A stretch of 64,000 nucleotides of DNA from Celeribacter arenosi. Lineage in GTDB: Bacteria > Pseudomonadota > Alphaproteobacteria > Rhodobacterales > Rhodobacteraceae. Location: the NCBI RefSeq assembly GCF_039539485.1, contig NZ_BAABDF010000005.1, positions 62,001 to 126,000 of the forward strand, read 5' to 3'. The notes under the pieces are model-generated. The model was not told the DNA's origin and did not search any database. It was given only the letters and a program-made list of their open reading frames with translations. A program made the position numbers and the translations under genes. Below are positions 15,783-24,071 of this stretch, piece after piece (position 1 is the stretch's first letter; each line of letters starts with the position of its first letter).

Positions 15783-15989
15783 TTAGAGCATACCTTCGCG
15801 CTGTGCTTTTTTACGAGCCAGCTTGCGAGCACGACGAACGGCTTCCGCCTTTTCGCGCGCTTTTTTAACGGAAGGCTTCTCGAAATGTTGCTTGAGCTTC
15901 ATTTCGCGGAATACGCCTTCGCGCTGCAGCTTCTTCTTGAGAGCACGAAGAGCCTGATCAACGTTGTTATCGCGAACCGATACCTGCAT
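15783..15989 (-). CDS. rpsU: 30S ribosomal protein S21
   Basis: The 68-residue, very basic protein has the S21 pattern: MQVSVRDNNVDQALRALKKK at the start, then REMKLKQHFEKPSVKK, and a Lys/Arg-rich tail. S21 sits near the anti-Shine-Dalgarno end of 16S rRNA and helps initiation. AAAGGTGGTG precedes the start. The gene is single, with a strong terminator downstream, and is divergent from coq9. Confidence 0.96.
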   Translation of the reverse strand: MQVSVRDNNVDQALRALKKKLQREGVFREMKLKQHFEKPSVKKAREKAEAVRRARKLARKKAQREGML

Positions 15990-16101
15990 GTGGTGTCACC
16001 ACCTTTCTAGGTTAATTTTGCAAGGATTTGCAGGAGGTGGCCGTATAGCAAAGGCAACCTAACTTGTCTACTATCGAACGTGAGCCGCTGAGGAGAAAGC
16101 C

Positions 16102-16800
16102 ATGCCCGCCCGCGCCTATCCCGACCCGACCCGAGAGAAACTTCTCGATGCCGCCCTTCCCAATGTGATTTTCGATGGCTGGGGGCCGGACACCTTTAAA
16201 AAGGCCGTCGCCGATTCGGGTGTATCACAGGCGCTTGCCCGTGTATCCGCGCCACGTGGGTCGCTCGACCTCGCGGCGGCCTATCATAAACGCGGTGATC
16301 GCCAGATGGTGGAGACGCTGGAGGCGGAGGACCTGTCTGCAATGCGGTTCACCGACCGCGTGACCCATGCCGTTTGGGTCCGCATGCAGGTCGTTGATCG
16401 CGAAATCGTTCGGCGGGGCATGTCGCTCTACTCACTGCCGCACACCGCCCCCGAAGGCACGCGACTGGTTTGGGAGACGGCGGACGCAATCTGGAACCTG
16501 CTTGGCGATACCTCACAAGACGTGAACTGGTACACAAAGCGGGCCACATTATCGGGTGTGATCGGATCGACGATGTTGTTCTGGCTCGGCGATGACAGCG
16601 AAGATTTCACGGCAACCCGCGACTTCCTCGAACGGCGGATCGGGGATGTCATGCAGATCGAAAAGGCCAAGGCCACGGTGCGTGACAACAAAGCGCTCTC
16701 TACGCTCTTTGCGCTGCCAAATGCGTTTCTCGGCCTGATAAAGGCACCCGCGGGCGCACGCCGCGACGATGTCCCAGGAACGACAACGACCAAGCCATGA
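16102..16800 (+). CDS. COQ9 family protein (ubiquinone biosynthesis)
   Basis: The 232-residue protein begins like a TetR-fold protein (TREKLLDAALPNVIFDGW, then DTFKKAVADSGVS) and matches the COQ9 family in its C-terminal half (TKRATLSGVIGSTMLFWLGDDSEDFTATRDFL, residues about 146-177 in part). COQ9 proteins bind lipids and assist hydroxylation steps of ubiquinone synthesis. The AGGAGAAAGCC upstream supports the start. The stop codon overlaps the start of the quinone oxidoreductase gene by 4 bases, linking two quinone-related functions. Confidence 0.88.
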   Translation: MPARAYPDPTREKLLDAALPNVIFDGWGPDTFKKAVADSGVSQALARVSAPRGSLDLAAAYHKRGDRQMVETLEAEDLSAMRFTDRVTHAVWVRMQVVDREIVRRGMSLYSLPHTAPEGTRLVWETADAIWNLLGDTSQDVNWYTKRATLSGVIGSTMLFWLGDDSEDFTATRDFLERRIGDVMQIEKAKATVRDNKALSTLFALPNAFLGLIKAPAGARRDDVPGTTTTKP

Positions 16801-17774
16801 TGATGAAAGCTATTGAAATTTCCGCAGCGGGCGGACCCGAAGTCCTGCGCCTTTGTGAGCGCCCACGGCCAGAGCCAAGGGCCGACGAGATCATCATCAA
16901 ACTCGCCTATGCGGGGGTGAACCGGCCAGATGCGCTCCAGCGTGCCGGCCTCTACAATCCCCCGCCCGGCGCGTCAGATTTGCCCGGTCTGGAGGGGGCA
17001 GGCGAGGTTGTGGCAGTCGGGGCCGCGGTGAGCCAATGGGTTGTCGGCGATCAGGTCTGCGCGCTCCTTCCAGGAGGTGGGTACGCGCAATTTGTGGCCA
17101 CACCCGCCGCACATGCGCTGCCCGTCCCAAAGGGGCTGAGCCTCAAACAGGCAGCATGCCTGCCGGAGACGTTCTTTACCGTCTGGTCCAACGTGTTTGA
17201 ACGCGGCGGCCTGATCGCGGGGGAGAGGTTCCTCGTGCACGGTGGTTCATCAGGTATCGGGACGACGGCGATACAGCTGGCGCGCGCTTTCGGCGCGCGG
17301 GTCTTTGCGACTGCCGGATCGGATGAGAAATGCGATGCCTGTGTGCGCCTCGGTGCGGAGCGGGCGATCAATTATCGCGACGAGGATTTTGTCGCCGTGA
17401 TGAAAGAGGTCGGTGGAGCCGATCTGATCCTCGACATGGTGGGCGGCGATTACATCCCGCGCAATATCAAAGCGCTCGCAACCGACGGTCGACTGGTGAA
17501 CATTGCCTTCCTGCGAGGGTCCAAGGCGGAGGTGAACTTTGCGCAGATCATGATGCGCCGGCTGACCCTCACCGGCTCAACGTTGCGCCCGCAATCGGAC
17601 ATGGCCAAGGCAAAGATCGCCGATGCTCTTCTCACGAAAGTCTGGCCTCTGATCGAGGCGGGGCAGGTGGGTCCGGTGATCGATAGCACCTATGCCTTGG
17701 CAGAGGCGGCGGCTGCCCACGCCCATATGGAAAGCAGTGCGCATATAGGGAAGATCGTTCTGGAAATTTCCTGA
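16797..17774 (+). CDS. NAD(P)H-quinone oxidoreductase (zinc-independent MDR family)
   Basis: The 325-residue protein is a medium-chain dehydrogenase/reductase of the quinone oxidoreductase (QOR/PIG3) type. A GroES-like N-terminal domain (NRPDALQRAGLYNPPPG, LPGLEGAGEVV) is followed by a Rossmann NAD(P)-binding domain with VHGGSSGIGTTAIQLA near residue 148. Zinc-binding cysteines of alcohol dehydrogenases are absent. It likely reduces quinones or enones by one or two electrons. Three consecutive Met codons leave the exact start uncertain by two residues. It overlaps coq9 by 4 bases. Confidence 0.9.
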   Translation: MMMKAIEISAAGGPEVLRLCERPRPEPRADEIIIKLAYAGVNRPDALQRAGLYNPPPGASDLPGLEGAGEVVAVGAAVSQWVVGDQVCALLPGGGYAQFVATPAAHALPVPKGLSLKQAACLPETFFTVWSNVFERGGLIAGERFLVHGGSSGIGTTAIQLARAFGARVFATAGSDEKCDACVRLGAERAINYRDEDFVAVMKEVGGADLILDMVGGDYIPRNIKALATDGRLVNIAFLRGSKAEVNFAQIMMRRLTLTGSTLRPQSDMAKAKIADALLTKVWPLIEAGQVGPVIDSTYALAEAAAAHAHMESSAHIGKIVLEIS

Positions 17775-17856
17775 CACCCCCTGTGCACCCTCTTGTCTGG
17801 CGCTGCGCGTCCATTTGTGGAACGGTTTGGTATACCAGACAATGAGGGAGGCAATG

Positions 17857-18681
17857 ATGGCTGACGTGAAGATGATCGGTCCGATTCCGCAAATCGGCTA
17901 CGGAACTTGGAACCGCCCGGATCAGGAATGCTACGACGGTGTAATCGCGGCATTGGAGGCGGGTTACCGCCATATCGACACCGCCGAGGGCTACAATAAC
18001 GAGGAATTCGTCGGCAAGGCGCTCAAAGATAGCGGCGTATCCAGAGGCGATTACTTCCTGACGACCAAGGTCGCCCCCGAAAGCTTTGGCCCCGGCCAGA
18101 TCCGCCCCCATGTGGAGGCCTCTCTCGAAAAGCTGGGCGTGGACAAGGTGGACCTGCTCTTGCTGCACTATCCGTCCATCAACGACGAATACGACATCGA
18201 AGATTACATGGCGCAATTCGCGGCTGTGTTTGATGCAGGCCTGACCAAACACATCGGCGTCTCGAACTTCACCAAACACTACCTCGACCGCGCTCTCGAA
18301 CTGCTCGGCGATCGTTCGCTTTTGACCAATCAGGTCGAAGCGCATGTGTTCATGCAAAATCACCCCATCGTCGAATACACGCGGGCAAAGGGCATCTCGG
18401 TAACTGCCTATTCGCCTCTCGCGCGCGGGGCTGTCACGGATGACGCTGTGATCGCGGGGGTCGCCGCAAAACATGGTGCCACCAACGGTCAAATCGCGCT
18501 CGCCTTTCTGATGCATGAGGGCCACGTTGTGATCCCCTCGTCGGGAAACCCGAAACGCATCGCAGAAAATCTGGCCGCCAAGGATGTCGAACTGGACGGC
18601 GAGGATATGACAAAACTACGCGGGCTAGAGCGCGGGATGCGCCTCGTGAACGGGCCGTGGTGTCCGACGTGGGATGAATGA
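17857..18681 (+). CDS. Aldo/keto reductase (2,5-diketogluconate reductase-like)
   Basis: The 274-residue protein is a TIM-barrel aldo/keto reductase with the tetrad in place: Asp and Tyr in IDTAEGYNNEEFVGKAL, Lys in LTTKVAPESF and His in LLLHYPS. It also carries IGVSNFTKHYLD and the NADPH-binding VVIPSSGNPKRIAENL near the C-terminus. It should reduce carbonyl substrates with NADPH; the substrate is unknown. GGGAGG lies 5 bases before the ATG at 17857; the ATGs at 17854 and 17815 are less well placed. A second aldo/keto reductase gene follows directly. Confidence 0.9.
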   Translation: MADVKMIGPIPQIGYGTWNRPDQECYDGVIAALEAGYRHIDTAEGYNNEEFVGKALKDSGVSRGDYFLTTKVAPESFGPGQIRPHVEASLEKLGVDKVDLLLLHYPSINDEYDIEDYMAQFAAVFDAGLTKHIGVSNFTKHYLDRALELLGDRSLLTNQVEAHVFMQNHPIVEYTRAKGISVTAYSPLARGAVTDDAVIAGVAAKHGATNGQIALAFLMHEGHVVIPSSGNPKRIAENLAAKDVELDGEDMTKLRGLERGMRLVNGPWCPTWDE

Positions 18682-18682
18682 C

Positions 18683-19660
18683 ATGAAGACCAGACGCTTA
18701 GGCAAAACCGGATACGAGATCAGCGAAATCGGGCTCGGGTGTTGGCAATTCGGGGGCGACTTCGGCCCGACGACGGATGACACATCACGCGAAACCATGC
18801 GCGCCGCGACAGAGGCGGGTGTTACGTTTTTCGACACCGCGGATGTCTATGGAGGCGGGCGTTCAGAGCGGGTAATCGGGGGCTACCTCAAAGAGGTGGA
18901 TGGCCTGACCGTCGCTACGAAACTCGGGCGAAACGGTGAAATCTACGCCAGCGATTTCGGCTATGACATGGTGCGTGCGCATCTCGAACAGAACTGCGAA
19001 AACCTTGGCGTGGAGTGCGTCGACCTCATCCAGCTCCATTGCATACCCACGGAGCGTTTGCGCGAGGGCGACGTTTTTGCGGTGATGGATCGGTTGCAGT
19101 CTGATGGTCTGTGCAAAAATTGGGGCGCGTCGGTCGAAACCATCGAGGAAGCGCAGATTTGCCTGCGCCACGAAGGCCTCGCGACGTTGCAGATTATTTT
19201 CAACCTGTTTCGCCAAGATGCGGTTTGGGAGCTGTTCGACGATGCCAAAAAGGCCGATGTGGGCATCATTGTGCGCCTGCCTTTGGCCTCCGGTCTGCTC
19301 GCGGGAAAATATAGCAAAGACACCGACTTCGCCGAGAGCGATCATCGCAATTACAACCGTGACGGGGCGGCGTTCTCGGTCGGGGAAACCTTTGGCGGCA
19401 TCCCCTTTGAGAAGGGCATCGATCTGGTTGAGGGCATGCGCGGGATGCTGCCGCCCGATGTGCCAATGGCGCAGTCGGCCCTGCGCTGGATCCTCGATCA
19501 CGATGCGGTTTCCACGATCATCGCCGGCTGTTCGAGTGCGCGTCAGGTCCAGAGCAATGCGCGCGCGTCAGAGATGGCGCCACTGCCCACGGGTTTGCAC
19601 GCGCAACTCAAAGACTACTACCAAAAGTCGGTGCGCCCGAGCATTCGCGGCGGCGTTTAG
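18683..19660 (+). CDS. Aldo/keto reductase
   Basis: The 325-residue protein starts MKTRRLGKTGYEISEIGLG, typical for the AKR subfamily of oxidoreductases, with FFDTADVYGGGRSERVIG (catalytic Asp, Tyr), VATKLGRNG (Lys) and LIQLHCIP (His). The C-terminal SPAxR-like region reads IIAGCSSARQVQSN, a cofactor phosphate-binding loop. Substrate unknown. An ATG at 18674 overlapping the previous gene is an alternative start. The adjacency of two different-subfamily reductases, one base apart, suggests a small carbonyl-reduction operon. Confidence 0.88.
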   Translation: MKTRRLGKTGYEISEIGLGCWQFGGDFGPTTDDTSRETMRAATEAGVTFFDTADVYGGGRSERVIGGYLKEVDGLTVATKLGRNGEIYASDFGYDMVRAHLEQNCENLGVECVDLIQLHCIPTERLREGDVFAVMDRLQSDGLCKNWGASVETIEEAQICLRHEGLATLQIIFNLFRQDAVWELFDDAKKADVGIIVRLPLASGLLAGKYSKDTDFAESDHRNYNRDGAAFSVGETFGGIPFEKGIDLVEGMRGMLPPDVPMAQSALRWILDHDAVSTIIAGCSSARQVQSNARASEMAPLPTGLHAQLKDYYQKSVRPSIRGGV

Positions 19661-19663
19661 GGA

Positions 19664-20299
19664 TCAATCGATATCGGCGAGCAGCGCGTCGTCGAGCGTG
19701 CAGTCGCGCACGACATCTTCGCCACACAGGCGCGGATCGAGGTCACGGGTCAGGCAGATGCGGACCTCCTGAATGCGCGCGGATTTGCATGTCACCGTGA
19801 TCCCGTCCGCCTCTAGGTCGGGGTTGTCGGCGAGAAACGCCTGCTCAACAACGGAGGCGGGCAGGCGAATGTCGTCGGGCAGTTTGCGAAACGCCTCCGG
19901 ACGTGTCACCGCCTCATAGGCGTCGCGCGAGGCGGCAAAGAATTCCTCCGCCGACAGACCCGAACAGCGCCCGTGCTTTTTCCACTGATACCATGCGGCG
20001 CCGTTGGTCCCCATGATGTCGGCCATGGCGCGGGTCTGGCTCCTGGAAGGGTCGCGGGCGGTTGTATTGCAATAGGACGGCCACCCCTTTTCATACTGCG
20101 GCCACATCCCGTGCAGAACCCATCCCAATGGCCGATCGCATTGCGGTGAATTTCTGGCGTCACCTTCCAGCGCACACCAGGTTGGCGACCAGGACAGAGA
20201 CAAAACGTAGTAGTCAAAGTCTCCTGCGCGCTCACCTTCGGCATATACAGGCGCCGCGAGCAGGAGTGCTGCGAGCAGGTTCACCAATCGTTGACGCAT
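19664..20299 (-). CDS. Secreted ribonuclease T2 family protein
   Basis: The 211-residue precursor has an N-terminal signal peptide (MRQRLVNLLAALLLAAPVYA) and the two T2 active-site segments: GWVLHGMWPQYEKGWPSYC (catalytic His near residue 63) and YQWKKHGRCSG (catalytic His near residue 109). T2 enzymes cleave RNA via a 2',3'-cyclic phosphate, here probably in the periplasm. In the second segment the position usually held by Glu appears to be Gln. Several cysteines suggest disulfides. The ATG at 20299 follows AGAGGGAAG; an upstream TTG/ATG would destroy the signal peptide. It is convergent with the aldo/keto reductase gene. Confidence 0.87.
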   Translation of the reverse strand: MRQRLVNLLAALLLAAPVYAEGERAGDFDYYVLSLSWSPTWCALEGDARNSPQCDRPLGWVLHGMWPQYEKGWPSYCNTTARDPSRSQTRAMADIMGTNGAAWYQWKKHGRCSGLSAEEFFAASRDAYEAVTRPEAFRKLPDDIRLPASVVEQAFLADNPDLEADGITVTCKSARIQEVRICLTRDLDPRLCGEDVVRDCTLDDALLADID

Positions 20300-20439
20300 T
20301 TTTTCTTCCCTCTGATCCCAAGACGGACTATACACCGCCCGAGTTCCCCGACAACGAGAACCGTCCCGCCAGCCGGGAAAGCCTTTTCAGGCGACGGAGA
20401 AGTTGCATCCGGGGTCGCGAATTTCGAAGGAGAATCACC

Positions 20440-21183
20440 ATGGCAAAACCGATCATGGCGAAAGCCACCGCCGTCTGGCTCGTCGACAATACGACGCTGA
20501 GCTTCAAACAGATCGCCGCCTTTTGCGGTCTGCACGAGTTGGAAGTCCAAGGCATCGCTGATGGCGATGTCGCAGCTGGCGTGCGTGGGTTCGATCCCGT
20601 TGCCAACAACCAGCTGACCGCAGATGAAATCAAAAAGGCAGAGGCCAATCCCGCCCAGCCCTTGTCGTTGAAGTTCAACGCAGCCGCTGTTGGCGAAGAG
20701 AAACGCCGTGGCCCGCGCTACACGCCGCTGTCCAAACGTCAGGACCGTCCAAACTCGATCCTCTGGTTGGTGAAATTCCACCCCGAGCTGGCCGACGCGC
20801 AGATCGCCAAACTGGTCGGCACCACGAAGCCTACCATCCAGTCGATCCGCGAGCGCACGCATTGGAACATCGCCAACATGCAGCCGATCGATCCGGTTGC
20901 GCTGGGCCTGTGTAAACAGTCCGAACTCGATGCCGCCGTTCAAAAGGCCAGCGCGAAACGCGCAGCCGAAGGGTCGGCAATGTCTGACGACGAGCGCCGC
21001 AAACTCTTGTCGACCGAACAGTCGCTCGGTGCCGACAGCGAAAGCAAGATCCCGACCGCGATTGCGGGCCTCGAAGGGTTCAGCTTTGCGCGCGAAGAGG
21101 AAGAAGACCGCTCCGTACCTGATGCGGACACGTTCTTTAACCTGCCCGATAACGACGATGACGACGAAGACGAAGACAAGTGA
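20440..21183 (+). CDS. trcR: DUF1013 protein, cell cycle regulator TrcR-like
   Basis: The 247-residue protein matches DUF1013/TrcR, a conserved alphaproteobacterial protein linked to cell-cycle transcription. It begins with a helix-turn-helix-like module (AVWLVDNTTLSFKQIAAFCGLHELEVQGIADG), has a second one in ILWLVKFHPEL to AKLVGTTKPTIQSIRERTHW (about residues 105-143), and ends in a highly acidic tail (DNDDDDEDEDK). The ATG at 20440 follows AAGGAGAATC; the long upstream frame overlaps the RNase T2 gene and is rejected. A strong terminator follows. Confidence 0.88.
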   Translation: MAKPIMAKATAVWLVDNTTLSFKQIAAFCGLHELEVQGIADGDVAAGVRGFDPVANNQLTADEIKKAEANPAQPLSLKFNAAAVGEEKRRGPRYTPLSKRQDRPNSILWLVKFHPELADAQIAKLVGTTKPTIQSIRERTHWNIANMQPIDPVALGLCKQSELDAAVQKASAKRAAEGSAMSDDERRKLLSTEQSLGADSESKIPTAIAGLEGFSFAREEEEDRSVPDADTFFNLPDNDDDDEDEDK

Positions 21184-21209
21184 TCGCGTAGCGATTTCTG
21201 AAACGTCTC

Positions 21210-21239
21210 AAACCCCGGTCCGAAATGGCCGGGGTTTTT
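21210..21239 (+). terminator. Rho-independent terminator after trcR
   Basis: AACCCCGG (21211-21218) pairs with CCGGGGTT (21229-21236), followed by TTT C. It lies 28 bases after the trcR stop and separates it from the convergent recR gene. Confidence 0.8.
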
Positions 21240-21272
21240 CGTGTCCGATGGTCGGGGTGATGGGGGAGGGTG

Positions 21273-21869
21273 CTAGAACCCTTTTCGCGCCTTGAGCGCG
21301 GCGGTGATTGTCCCGTCGTCGAGGTAGTCCAACTCGCCACCGATGGGCACGCCTTGGGCCAGCGATGTCACCGCGCAGCGCTCTGCTAGTTCATCGGCGA
21401 TGTAATGCGCGGTTGTCTGGCCATCCACGGTCGCATTCAGCGCAAGGATCACTTCGTTGATGCCTTCCTCTGTGACACGACGCACAAGCGCGGGGATGCG
21501 CAGGTCCTCGGGACCAATGGCGTCGAGCGCGGAGAGCGTGCCACCCAATACATGGTAGCGCCCGCCAAACACGCCCGCGCGTTCCATCGCCCAGAGGTCG
21601 GCCACATCCTCCACCACACAGATTTCGCCATTTGCGCGCTTTTCGGACGCGCAGATTTTGCATAGATCGTCCGATCCGATATTGCCGCATTGCAGGCACT
21701 CGCGGGCCGTGTCCGCTACGCCCTGCATGGCCTGTGCCAGCGGCTGCATCAACTTCCCGCGCTTCTGGATCAGGCGTAACACTGCCCGGCGCGCCGAACG
21801 CGGGCCCAAACCCGGAAGGCGCGCCATCAGGTCGATCAGGTCGTCAATATCGCTGGGCGCCTGGCTCAC
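21273..21869 (-). CDS. recR: Recombination protein RecR
   Basis: The 198-residue protein has the RecR layout: an N-terminal helix-hairpin-helix (LPGLGPRSARRAVLRL), a four-cysteine zinc finger (Cys58, 61, 70, 73 in ECLQCGNIGSDDLCKIC), and a Toprim domain with ICVVEDVADLWAMERAG and GTLSALDAIGPEDL. It works with RecF/RecO in gap repair. It is the last gene of the minus-strand dnaX-ybaB-recR operon, 7 bases after ybaB. Confidence 0.96.
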   Translation of the reverse strand: MSQAPSDIDDLIDLMARLPGLGPRSARRAVLRLIQKRGKLMQPLAQAMQGVADTARECLQCGNIGSDDLCKICASEKRANGEICVVEDVADLWAMERAGVFGGRYHVLGGTLSALDAIGPEDLRIPALVRRVTEEGINEVILALNATVDGQTTAHYIADELAERCAVTSLAQGVPIGGELDYLDDGTITAALKARKGF

Positions 21870-21876
21870 GTTTGGC

Positions 21877-22221
21877 TCAGAATGGCATCTTGAAATCGGC
21901 AGGCAGGCCGAGGCCCTCTGTCAGTTTCTGCATTTCCGACTGCGCGCGTTCTTGGGCTTTGGTCTGCGCATCCTTGATCGCGGCGAGAATCAGGTCCTCA
22001 ACCACTTCCTTTTCATCGGGCTGGAAAATCGACGGGTCGATGTCGAGACCGGTCAATTGCCCCTTTGCTGTCGCCGTCGCCTTCACCAAACCAGCGCCGC
22101 TTTCGCCGGTGACTGTGATCTGGTCAAACCGCTCCTGAAGCTCGGCCATTTGATCCTGCATGTCTTTGGCTTTTTTCATCATACCGGCCATATCGCCGAG
22201 GCCACCGAGACCTTTGAACAT
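21877..22221 (-). CDS. YbaB/EbfC family nucleoid-associated protein
   Basis: The 114-residue protein begins MFKGLGGLGDMAGMMKKAK, the characteristic YbaB start, followed by a long helix (DMQDQMAELQERFDQI), a beta-hairpin centre (GLVKATATAKGQLTGLDI) and a C-terminal helix. Dimers bind DNA and influence nucleoid structure. Two adjacent ATGs (22224 and 22221) are possible; the second gives better spacing from AAAGGAAA. It lies between dnaX and recR, the classic arrangement. Confidence 0.93.
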   Translation of the reverse strand: MFKGLGGLGDMAGMMKKAKDMQDQMAELQERFDQITVTGESGAGLVKATATAKGQLTGLDIDPSIFQPDEKEVVEDLILAAIKDAQTKAQERAQSEMQKLTEGLGLPADFKMPF

Positions 22222-22249
22222 CATATTTTCCTTTCGATTGTCACCGGGA

Positions 22250-24010
22250 TCATTCCGTTTCAAACGGGTCCCATTCATCTTCAACTTCTTCGAGCGCGGC
22301 TGACGCGGCCTCGGCTGCGATTTTCTCTGGCGTGCGAATTCCCGCAATTTTTGCATCGGGGAACAATTCGAAAACCTTGGCGACGAGCGGATGTGCCTTT
22401 GCCTGTTCTTCCAGAGCGATCCGCGCGGCGTCGCGCACTTCGAATATCGTGCGTGTGCCCTCTGGGGCCTGTGCAATCGACACACCCCAACGGCGGCCGG
22501 TGTAGCTTTGCAGGCGAGACGACAGGCGTGCGGCCAGATCAGAAGGCGCATTGTCCGTCGGCTCGAATTCGACAAAACCCGGCTGATAGCGCACGAGACG
22601 TACGTGTTTTTCCAACTCGATCATCAGCTTCATGTCGCGATTGTGCCGGATCAATTCAACCACATCCTCGAACCGTGCATAGCGCGCGAGCGCGGTATCG
22701 GGTGCCTCGGCGGGAGCAGCCTGTGCCAACATCGTTGGTCCATGCGATATTCCCGATCCGCCCGCAGGTCGCCCCATCGCACCTGTCGTCTGACCACCGC
22801 CCGCAGAGGCGCCACCACCGGAGCCCGACGGCGGGCGCGGCGGTGGGTTCTGGTCGTCAAGTTTGCGCAGGAGCGCCTCTGGCGTGGGTAGATCGGAGAC
22901 ATGCGTCAAACGGATCACGGCCATTTCGGCGGCCATCATCGCGTTGGGCGCGGCGGACACCTCTTCGAGTGCTTTCAGCAGCATTTGCCACATCCGCGAC
23001 AACACCCGCATCGGCAATTTCTCGGCCATTTCCAGACCACGCGTGCGCTCGTCGGGGGACACGGTCGGGTCCTCTGCGGCACCCGGCGTGATTTTGATGA
23101 CTGAAACCCAGTGGGTTACTTCCGCGAGATCGCGCAGCACGGCCAATGGGTCCGCACCATCGGCATATTGACCGCCGAGTTCCTCCAACGCCCCTGCCGC
23201 ATCGCCTGACATGATCAGGTTGAACAGGTCGAGAACCCGCCCGCGATCAGCAAGGCCGAGCATGGCACGCACCTGTTCGACCGTCGTTTCACCCGCACCA
23301 TGGCTCAGCGCCTGATCGAGAAGCGAAGTCGCATCGCGCGCCGACCCTTCGGCCGCGCGTGTGATGAGCGCAAGAGCGTCATCAGAAATCTCGCCACCCT
23401 CGGACCCCGCGATCCGGCGCATGAGGCCGATCATGTCCTCTGGCTCAATCCGGCGCAGGTCGAACCGTTGGCACCGCGACAGGACCGTCACCGGCACCTT
23501 GCGGATTTCGGTCGTCGCCATGATGAATTTTGTATGGGGCGGTGGTTCCTCAAGCGTCTTCAGCAGGGCGTTGAACGCACTGGTGGACAGCATGTGAACT
23601 TCGTCGATGATGAAAATTTTGAACCGTCCCACGGACGGGCGCGTGTGCGCCATCGCGTTGAGTTCACGGATATTATCGACACCGGTCGAGGAGGCCGCAT
23701 CGATTTCGAGAACGTCGATGAAACGGCCTTCCATGATCTGGCGGCAGGGATCACATTGCCCACAAGGCTCCGTTGTCGGGCCGCTGGTTCCGTCAGGTCC
23801 GACGCAATTGAGACCCTTTGCAATGATCCGCGCGGTGGTGGTTTTCCCCGTACCGCGGATGCCGGTCATGATAAAGGCCTGCGCGATCCGGTTGGCTTCA
23901 AACGCGTTTTTTAGCGTGCGCACCATCGCGGTCTGACCGACGAGATCTGCAAAGGTTTCGGGGCGGTATTTCCGCGCCAGAACCCTGTATCCTGTCGATT
24001 GCTCAGTCAT
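22250..24010 (-). CDS. dnaX: DNA polymerase III subunit gamma/tau
   Basis: The 586-residue protein is a clamp-loader ATPase. It starts YRVLARKYRPETFADLVGQ and has Walker A GIRGTGKT (residues 50-57), a zinc module (Cys69, 83, 86, 89), Walker B IIDEVHML (about 133-140), and the SRC arginine-finger motif in VLSRCQRF. A proline/glycine-rich linker (around residues 390-425) separates the ATPase/collar from a C-terminal tau-specific domain. No A-AAA-AAG slippery site was noticed, so a gamma form is not predicted. The ATG at 24010 gives the conserved start. Confidence 0.95.
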   Translation of the reverse strand: MTEQSTGYRVLARKYRPETFADLVGQTAMVRTLKNAFEANRIAQAFIMTGIRGTGKTTTARIIAKGLNCVGPDGTSGPTTEPCGQCDPCRQIMEGRFIDVLEIDAASSTGVDNIRELNAMAHTRPSVGRFKIFIIDEVHMLSTSAFNALLKTLEEPPPHTKFIMATTEIRKVPVTVLSRCQRFDLRRIEPEDMIGLMRRIAGSEGGEISDDALALITRAAEGSARDATSLLDQALSHGAGETTVEQVRAMLGLADRGRVLDLFNLIMSGDAAGALEELGGQYADGADPLAVLRDLAEVTHWVSVIKITPGAAEDPTVSPDERTRGLEMAEKLPMRVLSRMWQMLLKALEEVSAAPNAMMAAEMAVIRLTHVSDLPTPEALLRKLDDQNPPPRPPSGSGGGASAGGGQTTGAMGRPAGGSGISHGPTMLAQAAPAEAPDTALARYARFEDVVELIRHNRDMKLMIELEKHVRLVRYQPGFVEFEPTDNAPSDLAARLSSRLQSYTGRRWGVSIAQAPEGTRTIFEVRDAARIALEEQAKAHPLVAKVFELFPDAKIAGIRTPEKIAAEAASAALEEVEDEWDPFETE

Positions 24011-24071
24011 GCGTGCACTCCCATGGTCGCGCGTCAGGGTAAGGGGGCCCGCGCCCCCCCGCAAGCGGGTT

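Noticed and set aside
20062..20439. A 126-codon N-terminal extension of the trcR frame
   Set aside because: It overlaps the RNase T2 gene, has no homology, and the ATG at 20440 has a strong ribosome site and the conserved start.
22250..24010. Programmed frameshift in dnaX giving a gamma product
   Set aside because: No slippery A-run followed by a hairpin was seen.
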